From assembly GCA_018398815.1 (NCBI GenBank), contig CM031604.1:54659380-54723379 (forward strand): a stretch of DNA of 64,000 bases. The letters run 5' to 3'. This stretch comes from Conus ventricosus. Taxonomy: Eukaryota; Mollusca; Gastropoda; Neogastropoda; Conidae. Below, one piece after another: positions 13,545-26,321 of this stretch. Both the position numbers and the translations under genes were made by a program. The notes under the pieces were generated by a model. The model was given only the letters and a program-made list of their open reading frames with translations, searched no databases and was not told the origin of the DNA. Each line of letters opens with the position of its first letter. Within the stretch, counting starts at the first letter, position 1.

Positions 13545-14112
13545 CAATAGTCATGCTTATTACTGTCCAGTTCGTGTTTCAGTACCTCCTCTGATTAGTC
13601 ATAGTGTGTTGGGACTTCAGTGATGATAGACATAAACGCTTTGCAGCAGACTCCATGAAAACTCCGTCCCACCTGGAGCGATTTTTGAGTTTATGAAAGA
13701 GATAAACATTGTTCATCTGATCAAAGTTCTTGCGGAGGAAACATTTAAACGGAATTTCGGTGTGTTTTTAGATATGTATGTGAAAGGTTTTTTTTCGTAA
13801 CCCTTTTTGAGAGTTGACTTCAACGAGACGACAGTCCTGATACAGCACTTTGCAGTCGTTTGGACTAAAAGCAATATAAATTCCATCCAATCCCCCCCAC
13901 CACCCCCCAACCCCCAACATGTTTATTATTGTGATAAAAAAAAATTAAAGACACTCTAGAAGTTGAACAAAGACATTGAGAATGGGCCTCATCGAAACAA
14001 GCTGGCATGTTGTTAATTATGTTAATTATAGCATTGTACGTGTACTCCCTCCCCCACCCCAGCCCTGATGTGGCCCTTTGCGGTCGGCTGGGCTATAAGC
14101 AACATTATCTTA
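13545..14112 (+). mobile_element. I-like LINE, 5'-truncated 3' end
   Basis: The segment aligns with the 3' part of the I-like element at 62,040-62,345. Shared stretches include 'gttcatctgatcaaag'-type sequence near 13,710, 'tgtgaaaggtttttt' near 13,780, and the terminal motif 'ctttgcggtcggctgggc' plus 'tataagcaacattatctt' at about 14,077-14,113. No coding part remains. A stretch at about 13,945-14,005 inside it is instead shared with 51,405-51,468, so the copy is mosaic. Confidence 0.75.
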
Positions 14113-15075
14113 TCTCCCTCCCCCACCCTCTCCCCCGACTTCTTGAGCGGTTTTAAGATCCTACGGATGCCACACATCTCCAAGATGCTGCTTGAGATCC
14201 ACGGTTTCGATTTCCATCTGTTTATTCCCAGGATCTCAGTCGCTGTTTCAGTTGTCACCTGGTGGAAATTGATCGTGAAGGTATCAAGGTGCTGTTCTAA
14301 GAGAAGTGGGGTGGATTTTTTAAATATTTTTTTTACTGTTATGGTCGCTTGGAGTTTCTCAGCGATATCATGATGTTTGAGTATTGGAGTGAGTATGAGA
14401 CGGCTGTTTTTCACTCTTCAGTTCTTCAAACGTACTTTAAAGTTCATCATGACATGGCCGTGATCACTGTCAACATGAGCTCCTGGAAATGTCCTTGTTT
14501 TCGACCTGTTGATGCCAGACCTGTACCTGTTCTTCACAAGGACATAGTCCCTCTGGCTGTGGTACTGACCGTGTGGAGAGTGCCTTGTCCATCGTCGGGA
14601 TGCTCTGTGCTTATCAAAAGTGTTGGGAAGGAACCAAGTCATTATGACATTATCTCTTGCAAATTCTAGCAGGTGTAATCCTCTATCATTGGTGGTGTCA
14701 GTGCAATAGTGATGACGGTTTGGAGCTGGGAGCAGAATTCTTCAATCTGGTCGTCATCTTAGTTTGATGTCAGAGCATATATTTACACCGTGATATTTTT
14801 TTTTTTGGTCATAGTTTCGCTTGCATGCATATAATTGTAATTCTGGTGGAAACAGGTTAGCATCTCCGAACAGCGTTCCTGATGTTCTTGCTTACCAAAA
14901 ATTCCATTCCATTTACATCTTTGACTTCTTCTTCACTGAAGCACAGGAAGTGCCCTTTTTCTGTCTTCATATCTCTGTAGTATCTCCGTCTTACACGGAT
15001 AAGCCGAGAATGTGCCAGAAGTTTGGAACACTTCTTTCAATTTGCCAGCCTGCCTGAGTGTTTTTACATTCCAGG
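14113..15075 (-). mobile_element. RTE/BovB-like LINE fragment (endonuclease C-terminus and linker)
   Basis: On the - strand the conceptual translation at about 14,642-14,418 carries RRWTRHSPHGQYHSQRDY, then KTRTFPGAH and SDHGHVMMNF. This is the pattern of the AP-endonuclease C-terminus of RTE-type LINEs, the same domain found in bovine CFDP2. It includes an SDH catalytic motif. Further along (about 14,240-14,150) comes KPWISSSILEMC, typical of the linker toward the RT. Frames are broken several times, so this is a dead fragment. The 5' side (about 14,650-15,075) is more diverged. No RT core was found. Confidence 0.75.
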
Positions 15076-15111
15076 TTTCGAACGAGATGTGTTCCTTTCA
15101 AGTATATTCCA

Positions 15112-15216
15112 GCCCCCCCCCCCCCCCCCCCCACCACCACCACCACCACAGGAGCACTTTTCACGTCCGCCTTGATATGGGCCTTTGCGGTCGGCTGAGC
15201 TATAAGCAATTACCTT
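15112..15216 (+). repeat. poly-C/CAC tract and an isolated I-like LINE tail motif
   Basis: Poly-C and (CAC)n at about 15,112-15,150. At about 15,172-15,215 follows 'gggcctttgcggtcggctg' and 'agctataagcaattacctt', a diverged copy of the 3'-terminal motif of the I-like elements in this window. Confidence 0.65.
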
Positions 15217-15534
15217 ACCTGGTAAAGGTTGACGGATGGCGTGGTCAGTATCAGACCCCGGCTGCAGCTGATCCTGTATGGTCCCTGTGTTTTTTTCCTC
15301 CATGTGGTGTTTCTTGAGCAGAAATCGGACCTATCGGGGCCTGTTCCTCTCCAGACGTATTTTCTTGTTGGCTTTACTCCCCACATGCGGCAGGTTGCTG
15401 TGGGTTTGTGTGGTCAACAGTAAAGAGAATGTCTAACCTGCCTCCCTTTGCAGTTAAGTTTGACAGTTCTCTGCTTTCTGTTTGGTCGAAAATCTCAAAT
15501 TCCATAGTTGTTGGCTTTGCTTTACTTCAGCTGC
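15217..15534. other. no gene seen
   Basis: Mixed-composition intronic sequence; I recognise nothing in it. Confidence 0.5.
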
Positions 15535-15576
15535 AACACGCACGCACGTACGCACGCGCGCGCGCGCACCACCACA

Positions 15577-15632
<56 letters not shown>

Positions 15633-15672
15633 GCGCGCGCGTTTTAAGTATTTTTTCCATTGCGTACGTGTG

Positions 15673-15710
<38 letters not shown>

Positions 15711-15773
15711 TGTGTGTGTGAGCGAGTGCGCGCGCGTGCGTGTGTATCTGTGTGCGTGTGTGTATGTGTGTGA
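15535..15773. repeat. CA array and facing GT array
   Basis: CA-rich array at about 15,565-15,640 followed, after about 30 unique bases, by a GT-rich array at about 15,665-15,772. The opposite strand character makes the pair a potential fold-back of about 100 bp per arm. Confidence 0.85.
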
Positions 15774-16390
15774 AATCCCCACTGGAGTTAAAGCGTATCC
15801 GCAAAACATACTCATGCAAGGCCCGGTCTTTATCAAACCAGAGATTCAACATTTAAGTCAATCAGCGAAGCGGATAGCATTTTTTTCTTTTTCTTTTTTC
15901 TTTTATTTTTTAGGGGAGAGGATGGGGGTGGGTTGAAGAAGGGAGGGTGTCGGTCACGAATGTAAAGTTTAAAGCTAGCAAATAAGCGAAGCACGCGCTC
16001 AAACGTAAAATATTTTTTTATTTTTATTTTACAATACATGTATAGTTGAAGTGTGCACGTGACCCGTGAACTGCGCTACAGAATGTCACGGCCGGGTTTA
16101 TTTCTCTCTCTCTCCCCCCCCCCCCCCCCCTCCCCGATGGCTTTCAATCTGCCTGTTTGTCAAACTGTTGTCCCAGAGCTGCACAGTTCTGGACCGGATG
16201 TTCCCGCGGGGCCATTGTGTGAGCCTTTTCAGCCGGCCCCTTTCAGTCGTTCCGATCGTCTGCGCCCTTATCACCCACCTATCACTCGCCAACCTGTACC
16301 CCCTTCCTCTGCCTCGCTCCACTTCATTGCCTTTCTGTGAGGGATTTCTACTTGAAAAGGATTTATTGTTGTAGTAGTTGTTATTGGTGT
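15774..16390. other. no gene seen; CT and poly-C tract
   Basis: Unique intronic sequence with a CT plus poly-C tract at about 16,102-16,134. Confidence 0.5.
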
Positions 16391-16414
16391 GTGTGTGTGT
16401 GTGTGTGTGTGTGG

Positions 16415-16446
<32 letters not shown>

Positions 16447-16501
16447 AGCGAGCGTGCGTGATGAAATGTTTTACAACCGAGAAAGCGAGCTGGTGGGATG
16501 G

Positions 16502-16540
<39 letters not shown>

Positions 16541-16570
16541 CTGTGTTGTGTGTGGGGGGGGGGGGGGGTA
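16388..16570. repeat. GT/GTGC, GA and poly-G arrays
   Basis: GT and GTGC run at about 16,388-16,459, GA run at about 16,505-16,538, poly-G at about 16,553-16,569. Confidence 0.9.
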
Positions 16571-16748
16571 CATCAAATTTCAAATTTCATTTTACAGTAG
16601 ACTCGGAGAAAGGAGAGAGGTTCTCATTTGATCTATGCAAAGAAATACAAATATATTGCTTGCGTGTAGGTCTCTGCTCCGAAGAAATCTGTGAAAGGGC
16701 AAATTTTGCTACCATGCTTGTGAGAATTCGTTTTGGATATTTGTCATT

Positions 16749-16777
16749 CTCTCTCTCTCTCTCTCCCTCTCTCTCTC

Positions 16778-16854
<77 letters not shown>
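16749..16854. repeat. CT array
   Basis: CT-rich run of about 105 bases with occasional CCT interruptions. Confidence 0.95.
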
Positions 16855-18060
<1,206 letters not shown>

Positions 18061-18269
18061 TCATCCCTCCTGCGCCTGCTCCCATCTCCAGTACACCCCC
18101 AGACAAACAAGGTCCGTCGTATAGTCGAGACATGTTTCCAAACTTGAAAGAAAAAAAAAAATCTAGGATTGAGGAAAAAACTAAATGTCAGGTAGGGCTA
18201 GAGCAATAAATCAGTTTGTCCATCGAGTTTCTCCGTGTCTTTCCCGTGTCCGTTTGAATAAAAATAGCA

Positions 18270-18725
18270 TGATAGGTGAGGTACCGTTTCGCCCTTTTTC
18301 ATTTTGCCCTGCCAGGGCGAACTGGGACTTCCACAACACGATCCTGGCAGGTACCGTTTCGCCCTTTTTCATTTTGCGTGTGAGCACGACTTGGCCTAAC
18401 GGCCTTCGTTCATTCGTCCTTCGTCCTCTCTCGGGCTTCGCCCTACTCTAATCTAAAGACCATCGATTCTGCTTTGGAGTAGACTGGGACACTGGTTACG
18501 CCAGGGGGAGCCTTGCAGTATGGTCAGTATGGAAATAGACGAAATGGGAGTAGTAGACGAAATGGGAGTAGACCAAATGGGAGTAGACCAAATGGGATGT
18601 CACCATAAAGTTACAGGGCGTAATGACACTCAAAGGAACGTTAGGGCGAAATAGGAAAGGGCGAAAAGGGAACAGGACGAAATGGGAAAGGGCGAAATGA
18701 AAAAGGGCGAAACGGGATGACACCG
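18270..18725. repeat. fold-back minisatellite built on a GGGCGAAA motif
   Basis: The left arm contains 'ggtaccgtttcgcccttttt' followed by 'cattttg' twice (about 18,280-18,306 and 18,350-18,376). The right arm (about 18,650-18,720) iterates the complement, GGGCGAAATGGGAAA-type units. A middle block at about 18,537-18,600 iterates a related unit, 'gtagacgaaatgggagta' and 'gtagaccaaatgggagta'. The two ends are therefore inverted repeats of each other around about 270 bases. Confidence 0.8.
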
Positions 18726-18749
18726 CATGATATATGTAAGTCTGAGCGA

Positions 18750-18960
18750 ATCTCTCTCTCTCTCTCTCTCTCCTCTCTCTCTCCTCTCCTCTCTCTCTCT
18801 CAATGTATGTATGTATGTATGGATCCATTCATCCATCCTTGCCTCCTCCCTCCCTGTCTCTGTTTGTGTGTCTGTCTGTCTATCAATCTATCTGTCTGTC
18901 TATCTATCTACCTCTCCGTCTATTTTTACTATCTATCCATCAGTCTATCTATCTATTTAG
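18750..18960. repeat. CT, ATGT, CTGT and CTAT short arrays
   Basis: A CT run (about 18,750-18,800), (ATGT)n (about 18,803-18,822) and CTGT/CTAT tetranucleotide repeats to about 18,958. Confidence 0.85.
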
Positions 18961-19375
18961 CTTGCGAGCTAACTAGCTAGTTGGCTATCTGTTTGTGTAG
19001 TATCTCTGTACCTCTCTGTTCCTTGTATGTTTCAATAGACTTCGACCTATTTTTATTTTGAATTGGAATGCACATATTAATGTTGTTGTTTTTTGCGCAG
19101 ACTCACAGTATTTGTTCCCGAGGTGATTCGATTTCAGAATGCAAAGACAGAGTACTTCATTTTATTTATTTTAGTTTATGCCTTCTACTATCAACGCGCA
19201 ACCTCTCAATACCTTTTCATTTTCTATAGTGTACGCAGAAGCTACGCAGGGTGCAGGCTGACCTTTTTGACAGATGTGACTGATTGCCTTTTCAAATGTT
19301 ATCGTTTTGTTTTGCTTTTCACGCTCAGTCTCTGTCTTGACTACCCTTCCACCCCCCCCCACCCCCACCCCCCGC
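18961..19375. other. no gene seen
   Basis: Unique sequence with ordinary composition; I recognise nothing in it. Confidence 0.45.
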
Positions 19376-19409
19376 TCTCTCCTCTTGCCTCTCTCCCAAC
19401 TTTCCTTCT

Positions 19410-19464
<55 letters not shown>

Positions 19465-19488
19465 ACCGTCTGTGTCTGTCTGCCGTCT

Positions 19489-19523
<35 letters not shown>

Positions 19524-19905
19524 ACTTTCTCCCCCTCTGTTTCCCAGTTTATGCATATCTTTATGGATCTCTCATCCACCACTTTATCTCTTTATCAGTC
19601 TCTCTGTCTCTTTGTCCCTCTGTCTTTCTGTCTCTCTCTGTCTGTTTCCATGTCGTGTATCTTGTATATGTTCATTTTGATATTGTTTGTTACTGTTGTT
19701 GTTCTTGAGGGCATGCAGTAAAAAAGCTATTAGCTTATTCAATTTACCCTCAATTAAAAATATTCGTATTCTGTCTGTCTGTCTCTCCATTTTACTCTCT
19801 GATTTTGACTGTCTCTCTCTCTGCCTCTCCCCCCTCCCCCCCATCACACACACACACAGCCTCGCCGCCCCCCCCCCCCCCCCCCCCCCCCCCACACACA
19901 CACAA
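19376..19905. repeat. CT, poly-C and CTGT arrays
   Basis: CT run at about 19,410-19,462, a long poly-C at about 19,491-19,521, CTGT/CTCT repeats to about 19,640, then CT and another long poly-C at about 19,867-19,892 with flanking CA. The proline-rich frames here are repeat translations. Confidence 0.9.
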
Positions 19906-19984
19906 CATTTAAGGATGCAAAAGTTTTGTCTGTCTTTAAATCTGCTGATCCATCTAACTCCTCTAACTATAGACCCACAACTAT

Positions 19985-20330
19985 TCTACGTTGATCAAAT
20001 ATCTCAAAATGCACATTAAGCGTAATTTTCAATCCTATTTTATAAAATAGGCTTTATTTCATTCAGATCAAAATGGATGTAGAAGTAATCATTCTTGTCA
20101 TATCACGTTGACTAAATTTGTCGAGAAATGGCATTCAGGCGTAAAAAAAAATGATATAATAACTGGTGTAGTTTTTGTCGATTTTGTTAGAGCTTTCGAC
20201 ACCTTGATCTTAATCTTCTTTAGAAAGCTACCTACATATGCAATTGTGAACCTCCTTCAAAAAATTATCGCTTGATCCAACTGAACTATAAACATCCACT
20301 CAGTCGCAAAATCTTCCATTCTTGTTAAAA
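19985..20330 (+). mobile_element. LINE fragment, RT N-terminal part (element B, 5' side)
   Basis: Conceptual translation gives NHSCHITLTKFVEKW at about 20,088-20,132 and VVFVDFVRAFDTL at about 20,168-20,206. This matches the RT pattern of a Jockey/CR1-superfamily LINE (HSCHTALTKL ... FLDLRKAFD). In-frame stops and shifts occur. The matching later part of an RT of the same style reappears at about 21,880, suggesting this element was split by the one in between. Confidence 0.7.
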
Positions 20331-21679
20331 AAGAAAATGGAGAGAGTGGTTCTTCTCACTTGTTCGACCATTTACTTAACAAACAACTTTCTCAGCTTCC
20401 ACCAGTCAGTTTATTGTGCTGGAGACAGCACAGAAACTGCTGTCATCCGAATCTTGAACTTCAGACTGACAATTTTTGATGAAGACGAAGTATCTGCCCT
20501 TCTTGTGGATCTGTCTCCAGCCAACATAGCTGATCACAAAATTCTCCTCTCACGTCTGAACACAAACTTTGGCATATGTGACAGAACGCTAAACTGGTTT
20601 AGGCCGCATCTTTCAGACAGCAGTTCACCCATATCAACGAATAACAGTCCTCTAAAACGTCATTAGACTTTGACATTCCACACGTTCTTTGCTAGGTACA
20701 GTGCTTTTCATTTCGTACGCAACGCCTCTGACTGAGATCATCAACAGCCGTTCTGTTTACTACGAATTGTTCGCCAATGACAGTCAGCTTGAACTGTCCG
20801 ACTTGTGACAGTCTCGTCAAAATATTCTGGATTCTGTTTCAGCTATCAAACAGTGGATCGCCAACAATAAATTGAAAATTAAATGATGACAAAATAGACT
20901 ATCCCGGTTTATGAAACACTTTTGGGCTTTTCTTCATCCGTTGATAGTACTAGGTTCTACTGATATTACATTCATGCCATATGTTCGTGATCCTGGCTTC
21001 AGTCTCGAGTCTGATCTTATGTTGAAATACCATGTAATCAAAATCTGCTATAATCTTTCCTTGAATGTCGTTCCGTCAGCTCCATCAGATCTTTCCTTAC
21101 GGAGCGGGCTACAGAAACATTGTCTTTCTGCATCCTGTCAGGATTGGATCATTGTAGTTCTCTTCACCTAGACGTACCTGCAGCCGTCGTCCAGTCACTT
21201 CAGAGTGTTCAAAATGCCGCTGCCCGCCTTACCTTCAGGCACTAAAATGACATCATACATCAGATCTCTTGAAGAAATTGCACTGGCTCAAAATCGAGCG
21301 TAGGGTTCAGTACACCTTTGTTTGTTTATAATATTATCGCACATGAAGGACTTGTCTATCTTTCTGACCTTTTCCAAATATTCGTTCCTGTACGATCTAT
21401 ACGTTCTTCAGATGATAGAGTATTTCGATTTCCCTCCTATAGCAAAAAGCAGCACGGTTCTTGGGCACTCTCATTTTCTGCGGCATTTTCTGCGCTATTC
21501 TAGAACTCGCTACCTTTCCAGCTACGCCATGCCGCTTCATTCCTGACTTAAAAAGTGCTTTTTAAAGCTTGTCTGTTCAAACGCCAGTTGCAGAATGCCA
21601 CACGAAGAATTGCTGAATATTTGTCTGTCACTTGTACATATTCACTTGTGTACGAATGGGCTGTCGATCCTTGTACTGT

Positions 21680-21740
<61 letters not shown>

Positions 21741-21829
21741 CTCTATGTTTTAGATAATATGTTTTAAAGTAGTTAAGCGGCCAGTAGTTTATGTTGTTAG
21801 GACGGGCGCTATAGAACTTATCCTTATTA

Positions 21830-21861
<32 letters not shown>

Positions 21862-21880
21862 GATTATTGTTTTCTAGATA
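20331..21880 (+). mobile_element. L2/CR1-like LINE, 5'-truncated (element A)
   Basis: Translations in order: HQSVYCAGDSTETAV (about 20,401-20,445), then a broken DLSPANIADHKILLSRLN for the usual DLSAAFDTIDH segment. FANDSQLELSDL (about 20,769-20,805) stands for the FADD box. The C-terminal LVYLSDLFQIFVPVRSIRSSDD block lies at about 21,349-21,414. The 3' end is an (ATT)n tail at about 21,826-21,862, a usual terminus for L2/CR1-type elements. Many stops and shifts make it dead. A (GT)n tract of about 55 bases (about 21,683-21,739) sits inside the 3' UTR. Confidence 0.8.
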
Positions 21881-22890
21881 AAACGATGACTCAGTAAGAC
21901 TCGGATCTTCTCTTGACAACAGAAGGCAGGCAGTCTTTGGGGACTCTTTATTTTCTACTCTGAAATCTGTAGAGTTACCAGGGATCTGTTTTAGGTCCTG
22001 TATTCAGTGTCTTATGAATGACCGTATACTTCACTTGATATCCTCCTGTGAACTTTTTGTGGTGGATAATACTTTATTTACAATGGAGCCAAAAGTTAGT
22101 TATGGTTTGCACATCCTTACAGTACAGAGCGGCATCGATAGGCGTGTCACCTGGACGGGAAAGAAACACATGGCAGTTCAACCCCATAGATCCAAGGTCA
22201 TGCTGGTTACAAGAAATGACAGGACATTTAAGAATTGCTTACCGGTGGTAACGGATCATGATAACGCTTTGGAAGAAGTTCTTACAAATGAGTAGGTCTT
22301 TCTATACCAAGTAACTTATCCTGGTCCAAGTATATTTCAATACTGTACAGAAATCTATGTAAGAAAACGTTGTAGTAGAATGGAACATTTACCAAATCAG
22401 CATATCCAGAATTAAGTTACTTTTTGATGCATGTATATAATCTAACATTGATTACAGGGGATCTAGCCAGCAAATTGCTCTAACAGTTTGACATTTTATG
22501 CAAACGTACTCCAAAGCTGGTAACTTGCAAATTCTGTTCTCTTGTCGCTAATGATTACAAACTATTCGATATTCTCCCTTTAAAGTCTTAATCGTCGTTA
22601 GAAAAAAAGCTGGCTTGGTGTATAAAATCATGAACAGTTTAACACCTGCGACTTTGTGCAAGACATTCCCTGTCTGTAATGTTTGGTAACAAAGTTGCCG
22701 TCGGCATTCCTCACCCAAGGACGAATCTGTTCATGTCATCTCGAACACCTGCACAAAAACAAACAAATCATGTCGAAAAAAGTATGTGGTGGAAACATTT
22801 CTTCTCTTTGGCTTACCGTTGCCCTGTTTGTAGACTCTAAATTAAAAAACAAAATCAAATCATTTTTAGAAGGGGGAAGTGAGTGTGAAA
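21880..22890 (+). mobile_element. LINE fragment, RT C-terminal part (element B, 3' side)
   Basis: Translation reads SLDNRRQAVFGDSLFSTLKS (about 21,910-21,970), a broken QGSVLGP, then SSCELFVVDNTLFTMEPK (about 22,040-22,093) as a decayed FADDT box. VTWTGKKHMAVQPHRSKVM follows at about 22,146-22,202, and KLKNKIKSFL near the end at about 22,842-22,871. Same RT style as 19,985-20,330 and not that of element A. Stops and frameshifts throughout. Confidence 0.7.
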
Positions 22891-22972
22891 GAACATATTA
22901 ATTTTTAGACGATTCGGGAGTGGTGCGGTGAGAAAGGAAGGGACAGATAGAGGCGTGGACAGGGTAGGGGCT

Positions 22973-23019
<47 letters not shown>

Positions 23020-23756
23020 TCGTGGGGGAGAGGGGGATAATGACAGCATTTAGAGAGAGAGAAGGGAGTTGGTGGACAGGGGGAGAATGGCAGCATTTCC
23101 ATAAGTCCTCTTGCCTAAAAGAAGGGCAAGATTGAACAAATGTTCCGTGGAGAGGAAGGAGGAATATTTAGGGTAGAAGGGGATGGATTGGAGGAGTCAG
23201 AGGGAAGGAATCGAGGGATAACCGAAGCCCTTTCTTCGGGGTAAATTAGCATTTGTTCGTATATTTTGCTTTTTTTTTTTTGTCCCCAGAAGAGCGCTTC
23301 GCAAGCCCCCCCCCCCCCCCCACCCCCCCCCCCCCCCAAAGATGCTACAGTGGTTAATACACATAAGTTGATTCGAAGGATGAGAACGCAAGTGCGTTTG
23401 ATGGAGGAGGGGAGAGGGATGGGGGTACAGAGGATGTTTAGGTAACGGAAGCTTTTCGTTTGGAAAAATGTCTGGTGAAAATGAGGGCTTTGGAATAAAG
23501 GTTGTAAACACGTGCGAATAACGTGTTCAGCCCTCTCAGCCCACAGCGTTGACGTTGACACCAATCTTATTTTCTTCTTCTGGCTCTCTGTAGGGCGGGC
23601 CCGGTAACGTTAGATTCCCTGAACAGGCCAGCCGCGGCCCCGGCCCCTCTCTTCACGCAGATTAACCGATGGTCGAGTAGCCTGGCTGGCCATGCAAAGC
23701 CCTCTTGTGGCGGATTTTACTCTTTTTCCGTTGCTCTCAACGTCGGTGAGTTCGTG
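22891..23756. other. no gene seen; GA and poly-C tracts
   Basis: Contains a (GA)n run at about 22,976-23,015 and poly-C at about 23,307-23,337. A short GC-rich patch at about 23,595-23,660 is unassigned. Confidence 0.5.
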
Positions 23757-23830
23757 TGTGTGTTGTGTGGTGTGCGTGTGTGTGTGTGTGTGTGGAAAGG
23801 GGGGGGGGGGGGGGGGGAGGGAGAAGGGGT
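23757..23830. repeat. GT and poly-G tract
   Basis: (GT)n followed by poly-G of about 20 bases. Confidence 0.9.
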
Positions 23831-24056
23831 GGTGGTGGTGGGTGTACTTAAAGAGGAGGAGGTTGCTTTTCCAGTGTGGTTGTGCGGAGATCTAGAGGTG
23901 GTCTGCTGCTGACAGACTGTCAGATTTATGTAAGAATGGTATCTGAAACGTCTTAGTCTCGAGCCGCGCACACGCACACATACGTGAAGACGTAGGCATA
24001 GATCTTCACACATGCACACACAGTATGCATGTACGCATTCAGACAGACACAGACAC

Positions 24057-24075
24057 ACGGACCGACCGACCGACC

Positions 24076-24119
<44 letters not shown>

Positions 24120-24175
24120 CAACACACACACACACACACTCACACACCACACTCTCTCTCTCTCTCTCTCTCTAC
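24057..24175. repeat. ACCG, ACAG, CA and CT arrays
   Basis: (ACCG)4, then (ACAG) about 11 times, then CA and CT runs in direct succession. Confidence 0.95.
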
Positions 24176-24207
24176 GTCAGAAAATATATTGGCGCACTTT
24201 CTCACCA

Positions 24208-24293
24208 AGCACAGTGGGACCATGTACAGTGGGACCATGTACCTCATTACTCAACCTCTTTTCGCATCCCAGAGACGTGTGGGTACACTCGCA

Positions 24294-24334
<41 letters not shown>

Positions 24335-24438
24335 CACACACACACACACACAGTGATACACGCACATGACAACAGTAAACAACGAACTACCCTGACCCCT
24401 CCCCGAAAACAACGAACTACCCTGACCCCTCCCCGAAA
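24208..24438. repeat. 15-bp and 30-bp tandem duplications around a CA array
   Basis: 'cagtgggaccatgta' occurs twice in a row at about 24,212-24,241. A CA array fills about 24,294-24,352. A 30-bp unit beginning 'aacaacgaactaccctgacc' occurs twice at about 24,379-24,438. Confidence 0.9.
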
Positions 24439-25775
24439 AAGCAGACTTACAAACTAACAAACAGCATCACCAGATAAGTAATGCGTCAACGGAAAAAAAG
24501 AAGAAGAAAAGAAAAAGAGCGTAAAGAGGATACGAAGGTGAAGGGTGTATGTGTATGGATGGTAGAAGAGAATACGAGTACAAATATTTGTTCTGTGAAA
24601 GCCCCTTTCGGAAGGGTGGGCAAGGAGTTGTCCTACAATGAACTGTGTGTCACCATCTCTAACCAAGTAATGCAACCGACATCGCGTTTTATCTCAAGGG
24701 ATTACTGATGTCAAAGATTCCAAATCAAAATTCCATCAATGCACAGGACAAAGAAACAGCAGTAGAAAGAAAGAGCGTTTCTCATATTTCCCGCCCAACT
24801 CTGCAGGTGTCCGAATTTCCGGGTACGTCTGACGCTGGGATACGATGAAAGGAAGCTAACAACACAGCCCTTTTATGTTGTGTCAGACTAGAATGGACCT
24901 CTGTAGCATCATCTTCAACATGTTCAGCTTCTTTGATTATAATGAAAATTCTGCGGTTCATGCCTTGCTGTCGCAGTGACTTCGGTTTCCGTTTTCTCCC
25001 TCGATGGTCATGTTCGGGGTGGGTTCATATCAAAGTTGTCTGCACTGGTAAGGTTCACGGAGACTGTCCTTAGATGGACTGGCTCCGCGGCTAACAGTTT
25101 GTTGGATCAGAGCAGACACCACTGAAGTGACTCCTCGGCAGCAGTGCAGTGAGTGTCTCAACCCTGGATGCAGTATCTTCTCTGACGGGTACCCTCCTGT
25201 CGGCATGATACTGACTGCTCCCTTTGGACTGCAGTTCTGGGATTGCGACAGCTTGAGCGTTGGTGTGGCTGTGCATAGGGTAGGCCGAGCTAACGGCATG
25301 GGAGTGATGAAAATGAGTGGGCACAGAAAAAAAAATAGGGTGAGAAAGGTTTGATTAAAAGGTGCTTACCCTGTTAAGAGTAAGTGATGGTCTTAAGTTT
25401 AGATAGGCATTACACATATGCATTCTTTTTTGTTTCAGTCTATAATAGTACCTGACTATGCTTTTGTAGATGATCCAGAAAAAGATGAAAAGAAGAACAG
25501 GGTTCAGAGATTGCTTAAAGTTTGTCAATATTTAGAGTGGGATAGCCGAAAGAGGGAGAAGAAGGAGGGGGAGTATAGAAAACCCATATGAGGTGCTTGA
25601 AATTAAGAAGTTAAGAAAAAAAAAAAGATTGAAAGGTGGTACTGCGGTCACACTTTGCAACAATGCTACAAATGTTACTTTGTATTTTCGGTGATTTAAC
25701 TTGACAGTAACCGCTTAAAAGCACATGTAAACAAGTTGAATTGTAAATCGTCATAACAGACAGATAGCTCTACAC
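24439..25775. other. no gene seen
   Basis: About 1.3 kb of ordinary intronic sequence. The segment 25,030-25,330 has open - strand frames but no protein I recognise. Confidence 0.5.
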
Positions 25776-25844
25776 ACATACGCACGCACGCACACACACG
25801 CACGCACGCACACGCACGCACGCATGCAAGCACGCACGCACGCA

Positions 25845-25897
<53 letters not shown>

Positions 25898-26110
25898 ACA
25901 CAACACTCTCTCGCTCGCTCTCTCTCTCTCACACACCACACACACACCACACACACACACCACACAACACAACACAACACACACACTTACAGCACATACA
26001 CTCACACGCGCGCGCACACACCACGCACGCACGCACGCACGACGTACGCACAACACACACACACACCAACACACCACACACACACACACACACACCACAC
26101 ACACACCATG
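25776..26110. repeat. CACG/CA/CT compound array
   Basis: CA-rich microsatellite with CACG units at the start, a CT insert at about 25,907-25,930, and CACCA variants to the end. Confidence 0.95.
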
Positions 26111-26279
26111 TTCTTCGTCTATGAAAACTGACAATTAAAGACGAGCGGGAATCGATGCGATTGCACTTCCATAACAAGATTTAAATTGGGTTCACATTTC
26201 TCGAGTCAGTCATTCAGCACGTATTGCTTTGTTCGCGATCAGCCCCCACGCGGGTGGGGGTGGGGGGGGGGGGGAGTGA

Positions 26280-26321
<42 letters not shown>

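Noticed and set aside
19093..19708. 195- and 133-codon proline/serine-rich frames
   Set aside because: Mostly poly-C and CT arrays; the unique N-terminal part matches nothing and has no coding features.
25776..26110. Possible CRISPR-like or satellite array
   Set aside because: It is a plain CA/CACG microsatellite without regular spacers; the window is eukaryotic.
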